A DNA stretch of 64,000 bases, taken from Pseudomonadota bacterium (lineage in GTDB: Bacteria > Pseudomonadota > Alphaproteobacteria > Caulobacterales > Caulobacteraceae). Shown piece after piece: positions 1 to 7,604 of this stretch. Under the pieces are notes generated by a model. That model searched no databases. It saw nothing but the letters and a program-made list of their open reading frames with translations, and was not told the DNA's origin. The translations under genes were made by a program, and so were the position numbers. The stretch is taken from the NCBI GenBank assembly GCA_023390245.1, contig JAEWDF010000002.1, forward strand, positions 38,421-102,420, read 5' to 3'. Position 1 is the stretch's first letter; every line of letters starts with the position of its first letter.

Positions 1-2
1 TC

Positions 3-644
3 GACCTGACCCGGCACGCCCTGTCGCTCGGCGTCCGCACCGTCCTGCTGCTGCCGCCCTTCTATTACAAGGACCCCGACGAAGCCGGCCTGCTCGACCA
101 TTTCAGTCGCGTGATCGAGGCCACGGCCGCGCCCGATGTGCGGATCGTCCTTTACCACATCCCGCAAATGACCGGCGTCCCGATCGGGTTCGAGCTCATC
201 GCCCGTCTCCGCGCGCGCTTCGGCGCGGTGATCGCGGGCGTGAAGGATTCCAGCGGCGACCTGGCCCATATGGAAGCGCTGCTCGCCCGTTTTCCCGACC
301 TCTCCGTCATGGCCGGGGCCGATCACCTGCTGGGGCCGCTGCTGCGGGCCGGCGGCGCCGGGTGCATCACGGCGACATCCAATCTGATCGCTTCCCGCTT
401 GGCCGATCTGTTCGTGAGAATCGACGCGGGAGCCACGGCGGCCGAAACGGCGGCGCTTGAGCGGGACATCGCCCAAATCCGCACCCTGTTCCAACGTTGG
501 CCCCAGATTCCCGCCCTCAAGGCCGCGATGGCCGAGCGCACGGGCGATCCCGATTGGGGATGCGTCCGCCCGCCCCTGCGACCGCTCGACGCCGTCCAGA
601 CGACGCAGATGCGGCAGGCCATGGCCGAGATCGGCCTGGCCTGA
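3..644 (+). CDS. DHDPS/KDG-aldolase family lyase, 5' end outside the window
   Basis: Only the last 213 residues are present; the frame is open from the first bases, so the start lies upstream. It belongs to the class I aldolase family of dihydrodipicolinate synthase (TIM barrel, Schiff-base mechanism). The family tyrosine in LYHIP (codon at 153) and the Schiff-base lysine in GVKDSSGD (codon at 243) are both present, about 30 residues apart as expected. The KDSSGD form of the lysine motif is common in 2-keto-3-deoxy-sugar-acid aldolases and unlike the N-acetylneuraminate lyase motif, so a sugar-acid substrate is likelier than sialic acid. This is inference. It stands 30 bp before the next gene in the same direction, so the two are probably co-transcribed with the alcohol dehydrogenase at 3032. 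Confidence 0.85.
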   Translation, partial: DLTRHALSLGVRTVLLLPPFYYKDPDEAGLLDHFSRVIEATAAPDVRIVLYHIPQMTGVPIGFELIARLRARFGAVIAGVKDSSGDLAHMEALLARFPDLSVMAGADHLLGPLLRAGGAGCITATSNLIASRLADLFVRIDAGATAAETAALERDIAQIRTLFQRWPQIPALKAAMAERTGDPDWGCVRPPLRPLDAVQTTQMRQAMAEIGLA

Positions 645-674
645 CCGCACAACGACATCAGAGAGGAAGACATC

Positions 675-3035
675 ATGCCCCGGCGACATCTAGGACTGAC
701 CACCGGCCTGACTCTGGCGATGCTGGCCGCGGCCGGTTCTGTGATGGCGCAGGCCGAGATGATCGAGATCCCGGCCGGGCGCTTCGTCATGGGCGCGTCC
801 CCGGAGGCTTCGCGGGACTGGTTCAATGAACGGCCAGCGCATCCCGTCACGATCACCCGCCCCTTCAGGATCGGCGCGACCGAGGTGACCCTGGAGGAAT
901 GGCGGCAATTCCGTCCCGATACGCCGGTGACGGCCGATCAGGCCCCCTATGTCGCCGGCATCAGCTGGAACGACGCGAACGCCTATGCGGCCTGGCTGTC
1001 GGAACGCACCGGGCGTCAGTTCCGCCTGCCGACCGAAGCCGAGTGGGAGTATGTCGCCCGTCTCGCCGAACAGAACCCCGCCCAGTACGCGGCGATCAAG
1101 GGCCTGGAGTCCGGCCCGAAGGAATGGACCGCCGATCTGTTCGGTCCCTACGCGCCGGAGGCCGCGACCGATCCCACCGGGGCGGCCAGCGGCGCCCTGC
1201 GGGTCGCCCGCGGCGGACGGGTCGGCTTCAATCCCTCCCGCGCCCAGACCGACCCCGAGGTGGAAATCGACTACGGCCGTCCCGAGGCGCGGCTGGCCTT
1301 CCCGTCCACCCTGGCGCCGTATCCCGGCGCGGAAGGCGGCGGCGGCTTCCACTCCATTGGCCTGCGGCTGGTGGAAGGGCCGGCCCCCGCGCCGAACGCC
1401 TTGCCGGTCACGCCCCCCATGCACGAAGTCGGCGTGCGCCAGGACTTGACCACCGCCCGCATGGGGCCCGACCCTTCGAAGCCATATTTCCGGCGCCGCC
1501 TGCACCTGCCGACGCCGCCCGACGACACCGAAGGCGCGGCGATCGACCAGGCCGGCTGGGACGCTTCCTTCCGCGACCATCATCATAGCCCGGCCATCAC
1601 GGTGATGCCGAACGGCGACGTGCTGGTCGTCGAATATTCGACCTATCGGGAATATGAGGCCGGCGGCACGATGATCGCCACGCGGCTACGCCACGGCGCC
1701 GACGAATGGGATCCGCCGGCGCCCTTTGTCGACATCGTCGGCGTCAACGACCACGCCTCGCTGTTGATGGCGGACGGGGACAAGACCTGGTTCTTCTGGG
1801 GTTCGCCCTACATGGAGGGCCAGGAATCCGGCCAAGGCGGCTTTCCCTTCCAGTTCATGACCAGCGCCGACAACGGCGCCACCTGGTCCGCGATCACCTA
1901 TCCGAAGGTCACTCGTCCGGGCCCCCACAATCGCCAACCGATCAATACCGCCTTCCGCGACAGCCGAGGCCGGCTGCTGCTGGCCAGCGACGCGGGATCG
2001 CAGGAGGTGATCACTGAGGCCGGCAACAACCTGTCCCTGCTCTGGGCCAGCGAGGACGACGGCAGCACCTGGTACGACACCGGCGGCCGCACCTTCGGCC
2101 GGCACACCAGCTTCGTGGAAGCCGAGGACGGCCGGCTCCTGGGCTTTGGCGGCAAGAATACGGATATCGACGGGTTCATGCCCCTGTCGACCTCCACCGA
2201 CGGCGGGCAGACCTGGACCCGCTCTCAACTGCCCTTCGCGGCGCTGGGATCGGGCCAGCGACCGATGGTGCTGCGCCTTCAGAGCGGCCGGCTGCTGATG
2301 CTGGGCGATCATGTGCGGGCCAAGCCCATCGTCAAGCCGACCGATCAGCGGGGCTCCTACGCCGCCATCTCCGACGACGATGGCGCGACCTGGCGCTTCA
2401 GGGCGCTGCCCGGCGCGAATCCGCACCAGAACCCCGAGCGCGCCGAACAGATGGAAGGGTCGACCGTCGGCTATGTCGCGGCGGCCCAAGGACCGGACGG
2501 CGTGATCCATGTGGTCACCTCCGCCACCCATCCGGCCGTCACCCTGTCGTTCAATGAGGCCTGGCTCGACGCGCCGGACGATGCGGCGGTCGATGTCGCG
2601 GCGCTCGACGCCAATGACGTGACCGAAGTCTCGGACGTCCAGGTCCACGAGGAACACACGCCGGACGGCGGCCTTCGCGGACGCTGGTCCGGCGGGCGAG
2701 CCGACACCGGCGCGCTCGTCTTCGAAGGGCCGCAGACCTGGTATCATCCCAATGGCCGGGTCTCGTGGGAAGTCGTCTACCATCTCGGCCGCAAGACCGG
2801 TCTGGAGACGATGTATGACGTCGAAAGCCGCAAGCTCTGGACCCGGGACCATCAGGACGACGGCGTGACCGTCTGGACCCGCTGGTGGCCGAATGGACAG
2901 CAGCGCAGCCTCTCCCACTGGCGCGGACAGGCGGCGGAAGGCCGGGCCCAGACCTGGGACGAGAACGGCCAAATGCTGAGCGATGTCGTGTTCGCCGGCG
3001 GCGTCCCAGCCTCGGAGACGGCTTCCGCCCAATGA
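675..3035 (+). CDS. Secreted three-domain protein: FGE-like domain, BNR (sialidase-like) propeller, MORN_2 repeats
   Basis: 786 residues with an N-terminal Sec signal peptide ending near VMAQA (residues 22-26). Residues about 29-235 match the formylglycine-generating-enzyme/sulfatase-modifying fold (IPAGRFVMG, LPTEAEWEY, GPKEWTAD). That region holds no cysteine at all, so it cannot be an active FGE. Residues about 290-630 form a BNR_2 propeller with four Asp boxes, SxDxGxTW, at about 397, 459, 507 and 566. Residues about 684-780 carry YHPNG/WWPNG/WDENG repeats of the MORN_2 (YwqK-like) type. The propeller could be a glycosidase or sugar-acid-releasing enzyme, or may only bind glycans; the substrate is unknown. 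A GAGAGGAAG ribosome-binding site at 659-667 supports the start. The stop overlaps the ATG of the next gene. Confidence 0.85.
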   Translation: MPRRHLGLTTGLTLAMLAAAGSVMAQAEMIEIPAGRFVMGASPEASRDWFNERPAHPVTITRPFRIGATEVTLEEWRQFRPDTPVTADQAPYVAGISWNDANAYAAWLSERTGRQFRLPTEAEWEYVARLAEQNPAQYAAIKGLESGPKEWTADLFGPYAPEAATDPTGAASGALRVARGGRVGFNPSRAQTDPEVEIDYGRPEARLAFPSTLAPYPGAEGGGGFHSIGLRLVEGPAPAPNALPVTPPMHEVGVRQDLTTARMGPDPSKPYFRRRLHLPTPPDDTEGAAIDQAGWDASFRDHHHSPAITVMPNGDVLVVEYSTYREYEAGGTMIATRLRHGADEWDPPAPFVDIVGVNDHASLLMADGDKTWFFWGSPYMEGQESGQGGFPFQFMTSADNGATWSAITYPKVTRPGPHNRQPINTAFRDSRGRLLLASDAGSQEVITEAGNNLSLLWASEDDGSTWYDTGGRTFGRHTSFVEAEDGRLLGFGGKNTDIDGFMPLSTSTDGGQTWTRSQLPFAALGSGQRPMVLRLQSGRLLMLGDHVRAKPIVKPTDQRGSYAAISDDDGATWRFRALPGANPHQNPERAEQMEGSTVGYVAAAQGPDGVIHVVTSATHPAVTLSFNEAWLDAPDDAAVDVAALDANDVTEVSDVQVHEEHTPDGGLRGRWSGGRADTGALVFEGPQTWYHPNGRVSWEVVYHLGRKTGLETMYDVESRKLWTRDHQDDGVTVWTRWWPNGQQRSLSHWRGQAAEGRAQTWDENGQMLSDVVFAGGVPASETASAQ

Positions 3036-4165
3036 GCGACAACGGATTGAAGGCCATGACGCCGATCGCCATCGAGCGGCCGGGAACGATCCGCCTTGGC
3101 GTCGGGACCACCGCCGAGGTGGGCCGGTTCGCACGCGCCATCGGCGCTCGCCGCGCCCTGGTGGTCTGCGACCCGTTCAACGCGCGTCGCGTCGAAGCGC
3201 TGGGTCTGACATGCGACGCCGTCGTGACGGGCGATGTGGCGGCTGAGCCGGACGACAGACTGCTGGCGCGGACCGTCGCCCTGGCGGATGAGTTCGCTCC
3301 CGACCTCATCGTCGGCTTCGGCGGCGGCAGCGCGATGGACCTGGCGAAGGTCGTTTCGGTGCTGCACCGATCCGGTCTGTCTGCGCGCGAGGTCGTCGGC
3401 GTCGAACGGACGCCGGATCGCGCCGTGGCCTTGGTCCAAGTGGCCACCACCGCCGGCACTGGCAGCGAGGCGGGGTCTCGGGCCCTGATTACCGACTCCG
3501 CCAATCACGCGAAGCTGGCCATTCAGAGCCACCAGATGCTCGCCGACCTCGCGGTGCTCGACCCCCTGATGACGGTCACCGTCCCGCAGGCCGTGACCGC
3601 CGAGACCGGGATCGACGCCTTGGCGCACTGCGTGGAGTCTTTCACCAGTGTGAAGGCGCATCCGGCCGTCGACCTCTACGCGCGCGAAGGCATCCGGCTG
3701 GTCGGGGCCTATCTGAGACGCGCGGTCGAAGATGGATCGGACCTGGAGGCGCGCGGCGGCATGGCGCTGGCGTCCCTCTACGGCGGCTACTGCCTGGGGC
3801 CGGTGAACACCACCGCCGGCCATGCGGTGGCCTATCCGCTCAGCACGCGACACGGCATCCCTCACGGCGCCGCCAACGCCGTCATCTTCGCCCACGTCCT
3901 GGCGTTCAACGCGCCGGCGGCGCCGGAGCGGACCCAAGAGGTGCTGCGGCTGCTGGGCCTCGGCGACGCCGAAGATGTGTTCCAAGCCGCCGACGGCTTC
4001 TGCCGCGACATCGGCATCGAGACCCGACTGTCCAGGCGCGGCGTTCCCGCCTCCGACTTTCCCGCGATGGCGCGCGAAGCCGGCGCCATCCGCCGCCTGC
4101 TGGACAACAATCCGCGCGAGGTCACCGAACAGGATATCCGCCGCATCTATGAGGCGGCGGCCTGA
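3032..4165 (+). CDS. Iron-containing alcohol dehydrogenase
   Basis: 377 residues. The ATG at 3032 overlaps the stop of the preceding gene (ATGA), which I prefer over an in-frame ATG far upstream inside that gene. NAD(P) binding is shown by GGGSAMDLAK, followed by TTAGTGSE. The metal site follows the group III alcohol dehydrogenase pattern: Asp and His in ETGIDALAHCVE, then His in TAGHAVAYPL and HGIPHG. Members reduce or oxidise small alcohols, maleylacetate or hydroxy acids; nothing here fixes the substrate. Beside a DHDPS-family aldolase, it may act on the aldehyde or semialdehyde the aldolase releases (inference). It ends 3 bp from the convergent GntR gene. Confidence 0.9.
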   Translation: MSDNGLKAMTPIAIERPGTIRLGVGTTAEVGRFARAIGARRALVVCDPFNARRVEALGLTCDAVVTGDVAAEPDDRLLARTVALADEFAPDLIVGFGGGSAMDLAKVVSVLHRSGLSAREVVGVERTPDRAVALVQVATTAGTGSEAGSRALITDSANHAKLAIQSHQMLADLAVLDPLMTVTVPQAVTAETGIDALAHCVESFTSVKAHPAVDLYAREGIRLVGAYLRRAVEDGSDLEARGGMALASLYGGYCLGPVNTTAGHAVAYPLSTRHGIPHGAANAVIFAHVLAFNAPAAPERTQEVLRLLGLGDAEDVFQAADGFCRDIGIETRLSRRGVPASDFPAMAREAGAIRRLLDNNPREVTEQDIRRIYEAAA

Positions 4166-4168
4166 TCC

Positions 4169-4924
4169 TCAGAGCCGCAGATCGAAAAGACCGCCGCCGA
4201 ACAGGCGATCACGGGAATTCCGCAGGTGCTGACGCATGAGGTCGCTGGCCCGCTGGGGTTCCCGCCGACGGATCGCCTCCACGATCCCCTCGTGTTCGTC
4301 GGTCGTCTGTTCGAGGCGCCCAGCCGGGCTGAGCAGAGCCATGCCGTGCAGCTTCATTCCCGCTGCGATCTGTTCGCGCAGCGCCATCAGCACCGTCGGA
4401 AAATACTGGTTGTTCGAGGCCTTGGCGATGGTCAGGTGCAGCTCGAAGTCGATGTCCTCCCTGTGCGTGCCGCCGGCGGTGGCGCGCTGAAGACGGCGGA
4501 CCAGGCCGTCGAGTTGTTCCAGGATCGCGTCGTTTCGGCGAAGCGCGGCCAGCTCCGCCGCCTTGGTCTCGATGGTTTCGCGGAACTCGTAGCTGCGCTG
4601 GATGTCGGCGATGTTCTCGGCCGGACGAAAGGTCAGGCCGCGATCTTCCTGCGCCCCGGCGACAAAGCTCCCGGCGCCTTGGCGGGAATAGATCAGACCG
4701 CCTTCCCGCAACATCCGCAGCGCTTCCCGAACGACCGGCCGGGAGACGTCAAAGGTCTTCGCGAGATGATGTTCACCAGGCAGTCGGCTGTCGGGGGCGT
4801 AGACCCCGCTCGCGATCTGCTTGCACAGCTCATCGTATATGCGTTCCGACAGCTTGCCGGTTCGGCCTTCGCCCGGAGCGCTCATCCCATGAGTCGCACT
4901 TCCAAGAACCACGTCATTTGTCAT
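4169..4924 (-). CDS. GntR/FadR-family transcriptional regulator (FCD domain)
   Basis: 251 residues. A GntR winged helix spans about residues 22-92 (SRPVVREALRMLREGGLIYSR), followed by an all-helical FCD domain to about 235. The FCD metal ligands are visible: Asp and His in DIDFELHL, His in DEHEGIVEAI and His in LMRQHLR. FCD regulators usually sense a carboxylate such as a sugar acid. The gene is convergent with the aldolase / BNR protein / alcohol dehydrogenase group and probably controls it. The CTTTACAAC/GTTGTGAAG repeat directly upstream is a likely autoregulatory operator. The start chosen is the first ATG; a second ATG lies 13 codons further in. Confidence 0.88.
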   Translation of the reverse strand: MTNDVVLGSATHGMSAPGEGRTGKLSERIYDELCKQIASGVYAPDSRLPGEHHLAKTFDVSRPVVREALRMLREGGLIYSRQGAGSFVAGAQEDRGLTFRPAENIADIQRSYEFRETIETKAAELAALRRNDAILEQLDGLVRRLQRATAGGTHREDIDFELHLTIAKASNNQYFPTVLMALREQIAAGMKLHGMALLSPAGRLEQTTDEHEGIVEAIRRREPQRASDLMRQHLRNSRDRLFGGGLFDLRL

Positions 4925-4931
4925 TGAGAAA

Positions 4932-4969
4932 CTTTACAACATCGCCATAAGGTTGTGAAGAGTTGTAAG
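4932..4969. promoter_or_regulatory. Inverted and direct repeat upstream of the GntR gene, candidate operator
   Basis: CTTTACAAC (4932-4940) faces GTTGTGAAG (4952-4960), an inverted repeat with one mismatch and an 11-bp spacer. It is followed at once by AGTTGTAAG (4961-4969), a third copy of the half-site. It lies 8 bp before the GntR start codon, a position where binding would block transcription or initiation. Assignment to this GntR protein is inference from position. Confidence 0.5.
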
Positions 4970-4978
4970 ATTCTAAAT

Positions 4979-5045
4979 GGCGCTGTCAGTCGCTGACTTG
5001 TCTCCACCGAGGGTCGCCGTAAATGGCTGACGGGGACGATTCTAG
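4979..5045 (+). mobile_element. IS6-family left-end remnant
   Basis: It starts with GGCGCTGTCAG, the same terminal sequence as the larger copies at 19670 and 44437. About 65 bp of the non-coding left end then follow (CTTGTCTCCACCGAG, GTAAATGGCTGAC, GGGGACGATT) before the match stops at about 5045. No transposase sequence or right end is present. It directly abuts the broken sulfatase reading frame, so this is a deletion junction and not a simple insertion. Confidence 0.75.
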
Positions 5046-5157
5046 TGTCTTCGCTGACCAGCCAGAAAATGTTGGGTCGCTCCGCGTCCGCCACCCCGGC
5101 GGCGCGTCGACGAGGCTCGCGACGGCCACGGCCCCGACGCCGGCGTGAAAGCCTCAC
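5046..5157 (-). pseudogene. Sulfatase N-terminal stump, truncated at an IS6 end
   Basis: Read leftward from a GTG at 5157, 9 bp after the stop of the M20 peptidase, the frame reaches RPNIFWLVSEDT. This is the first strand and first metal-binding acidic pair of the arylsulfatase family (typically RPNILWIxSEDN). It then runs into the IS6 remnant at 5045; the rest of the roughly 450-600 residue enzyme is missing. The leader is arginine-rich in this frame, while a neighbouring frame reads GAVAVASLVDA, a plausible export signal, so a frameshift may also be present. It was probably the last gene of the glycoside operon, making sulfated glycan a likely original substrate (inference). Confidence 0.6.
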
Positions 5158-5166
5158 CGTCGGGGT

Positions 5167-6657
5167 TCACGACTCCTCCCCAGAGCCCGCCATCAGCCGG
5201 GCGTAGAAGCGGATGTTCCGCTCAAGGTTCTCCAACGTCAGGTGCTCGTTGACTCCATGGATCATGCCAAGCTCATCCAGCCGAAACCGGCTGGGAGCGA
5301 ACCGATAGATGTCGCTCGCGACGGGACTAAGATAGCGGGAATCCGATCCGGCGATCATCAATGACGGAGCGATCGGAACCGCTGGCGCTTCGTCGCCCAG
5401 GGCCGTCTTCAAATATCGATAAGCATCCGAATCCTGCGACGAGACGGGAGACGGTTCGCGTCCCAGTCCCTCCACCGCGACGTCCACCGGCAATCCATTG
5501 GTCGCCGCCCGCGCACGTTCGACCACGGCCTGAACGGAACTTCCGGGCGCAACGCGATAGTTGATCCAGACGCTGGCCGTTTCCGGCAGGACATTCTCCT
5601 TAGGCGAGCCGCTGAGCATTGTCGGGGCGATGGTCGTATGCAGCGCGGCGGCCGCGACCGGATTGGCCGCCATCCGCTTGGCCAAAAACCCGCCAAACAA
5701 CCAGTCATTGGCGAGGAACAGCCGGCTCGAAAACGGAGCATGGGGCGCCAGGGCGCGAAGTCCATCGCGGCTGGGGCCGTCATAGCGTAAGGGCCAGCTT
5801 CGTTCTTCAATCGCGGTGACGGCCTGGGCCAGGACGGACACCGCCGTCCGCCGGGGCGGAGCAGATGAATGGCCGCCGTCGCCGCGAGCGGTGACCCTCA
5901 GGGTGACGTAGCCCTTTTCCGCGATGGCGATCAGGGCCGCCGGCCCGTGCGTCACCGGATGATCCTCGATGATCGCAGAACCCTCATCCAGCACGAACCA
6001 GGCGCGGACACCGCGGGCCTTCAGTAATTCGGCCGCCGCCCGAGCGCCGCTGCCCCGCGTCTCCTCGTCGTGGCCGGAGACGATGATGACCGTTCGTTCC
6101 GGCCGACGGCCCGCCTGGATCGACGCCTCGCCAGCCTCCAAGAGAGCGATCAGAGACCCCTTGTCGTCGACTGCGCCGCGCCCCCAAACCGCTCCGTTCC
6201 TCACCCGGCCGGCGAAGGGCGGCGCCTTCCATTCCGCAAGAGTTTCCGGCGAAGCCGGCACGACATCCTGGTGCGCCATCAGAATAATCGGCGAGAGACC
6301 GGGATCTCGGCCCGGCCAGGTCCAGATCAGACCGGCTTCGCCAACCGTCTCTCGGTGCGCGGCGGCGTGGAAGGCCGGATAGGTCCGGGCCATCCAGTCG
6401 TGAAAAGCGCGCCATTGCGTCAGGTCGTTCTCGGTCGCGTCCTGATGCGATACGGTCTGGAACCGGATCGCCTGCCCCAGTCGGGCCGCCGCCCGATCGA
6501 TATCGACCGACACCATCGCCGGCGCCGCTCGTTGCGTCAGCGGTTCGGGCTTCATCGCCAGCGTGCGGACAACCACCACGCCCGCAACGATCGCCAGCGC
6601 AGCGCCGGCCGCACCCGCGCCGATCGCCAGTCGTCGACGCCATCCTCCGCGTTTCAT
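5167..6657 (-). CDS. M20-family zinc metallopeptidase, membrane-anchored
   Basis: 496 residues. The ATG at 6657 overlaps the stop of the isomerase gene (ATGA); a much longer open frame upstream is out-of-frame coding of that gene. Residues about 11-33 form one hydrophobic segment, so the enzyme is probably anchored and periplasmic. The M20 zinc and catalytic motifs are complete: AHQD (His129, Asp131), GRGAVDDKG (Asp164), HDEET (Glu198-Glu199) and a late HGVNEH. The closest general type is the carboxypeptidase PM20D1/CPS1-like group, which cleaves or makes N-acyl amino acids or dipeptides. Its place in a glycosidase operon suggests a glycopeptide or N-acyl substrate (inference). Confidence 0.85.
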   Translation of the reverse strand: MKRGGWRRRLAIGAGAAGAALAIVAGVVVVRTLAMKPEPLTQRAAPAMVSVDIDRAAARLGQAIRFQTVSHQDATENDLTQWRAFHDWMARTYPAFHAAAHRETVGEAGLIWTWPGRDPGLSPIILMAHQDVVPASPETLAEWKAPPFAGRVRNGAVWGRGAVDDKGSLIALLEAGEASIQAGRRPERTVIIVSGHDEETRGSGARAAAELLKARGVRAWFVLDEGSAIIEDHPVTHGPAALIAIAEKGYVTLRVTARGDGGHSSAPPRRTAVSVLAQAVTAIEERSWPLRYDGPSRDGLRALAPHAPFSSRLFLANDWLFGGFLAKRMAANPVAAAALHTTIAPTMLSGSPKENVLPETASVWINYRVAPGSSVQAVVERARAATNGLPVDVAVEGLGREPSPVSSQDSDAYRYLKTALGDEAPAVPIAPSLMIAGSDSRYLSPVASDIYRFAPSRFRLDELGMIHGVNEHLTLENLERNIRFYARLMAGSGEES

Positions 6658-7580
6658 TGGCGCCCTTCCCCCAGACCGGTGAAATAGCGCAGCGCCTGAT
6701 CGACGGCGGCGATCTCCTCGCCGGCCGGCATGTTTTCGCGCTCGATGAAGGACAGGCCGATCCCCGCCTCGGCCGAGGCGCGGCGCCAGCGCGCCCAGTC
6801 GATCACGCCTTCGCCGAAGGGCGCGGACGCCGGCGACGCCAGGCGGGTTGTGGACTGAAGCGGCGCGCGCCAGTCCTTCAGGTGCGCGGAACGGAACCGC
6901 CCCGGATGACGAGCCAGGAGGTCGAACGGATCGGCGCCGCCCAACACGGCGTTGCCGACATCGATCTGGAAATGGGCCTGGTGCGGATCCACGCGCGCCA
7001 GCAGCAGGTCCATGGCCGTGCCGCCGTCTTCCACGACGGCGAACTCCACATTGTGATTGTGATAGGCCAGCGTCAGGCCAGCGGCATGGGCGCGTTCGCC
7101 GAGGACGTTCAGGCGGTCGGCGTTCCAGCGCCAGTCGTCCGCCGTCGGGGTGTGCGCCATCAGCGCCCCCAGACGCTCGTCCACAGCCAGATCCAGCAGG
7201 CCCGCGAAACCCGGCATCGGCGCGGCGACGGCGGCCATGCCGATCTCGCGCGCATAGGCCAGGCGACGCTCGGCCTCGGCGTCGGTCATCTGCAGCATTG
7301 GAAGATGACCGCTGACGCAGGCCAGGCCGGCGTCGTCGAACGCGCGCCTCAGTTCCGCCGCCGGCAGGTCGGGCGCGCCGGCCAGCTCCACCTTCCGGAC
7401 GCCCAGGGCCGACAGGGCGCGCAAGGCGCCGGGGAAATCCTCGGCCATGGCCTGGCGGGTCATCCACAACTGCACGCCCAGGTCGTCGAGCGGGGCCGGC
7501 GCAAGGGGAGCCGCCGACCCCGATGTCGCGGTCAGGGTCGCAGCGGCCGACAGGGCCAGAAATCCGCGTCGAGACACCAT
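6654..7580 (-). CDS. Tat-exported sugar phosphate isomerase/epimerase-like TIM barrel
   Basis: 308 residues. The N-terminus VSRRGFLALSAAATL is a twin-arginine signal, so the protein works outside the cytoplasm. The rest is a xylose-isomerase-like TIM barrel of the AP-endonuclease-2 family (LGVQLWMTRQAM, YHNHNVEF, FQIDVGN, HLKDW, INxxE-type end). Exported members are known in polysaccharide loci, where several act as 3-keto-glycoside hydrolases/isomerases; the exact reaction is not visible here. It lies 24 bp after the carboxylesterase gene in the same operon. Confidence 0.8.
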   Translation of the reverse strand: MVSRRGFLALSAAATLTATSGSAAPLAPAPLDDLGVQLWMTRQAMAEDFPGALRALSALGVRKVELAGAPDLPAAELRRAFDDAGLACVSGHLPMLQMTDAEAERRLAYAREIGMAAVAAPMPGFAGLLDLAVDERLGALMAHTPTADDWRWNADRLNVLGERAHAAGLTLAYHNHNVEFAVVEDGGTAMDLLLARVDPHQAHFQIDVGNAVLGGADPFDLLARHPGRFRSAHLKDWRAPLQSTTRLASPASAPFGEGVIDWARWRRASAEAGIGLSFIERENMPAGEEIAAVDQALRYFTGLGEGRQ

Positions 7581-7604
7581 CGCCGTCCTCCTTTCCGCGC
7601 GGCC

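Noticed and set aside
675..1380. Functional formylglycine-generating enzyme serving the sulfatase stump at 5046
   Set aside because: The FGE-like domain contains no cysteine, so the copper-binding pair is absent.
3..3035. Sialic acid catabolism from the lyase-like and sialidase-like genes
   Set aside because: The lyase has GVKDSSGD, typical of keto-sugar-acid aldolases and not of N-acetylneuraminate lyase. No NanK, NanE or NagA gene is nearby, and Asp boxes alone do not define a sialidase.
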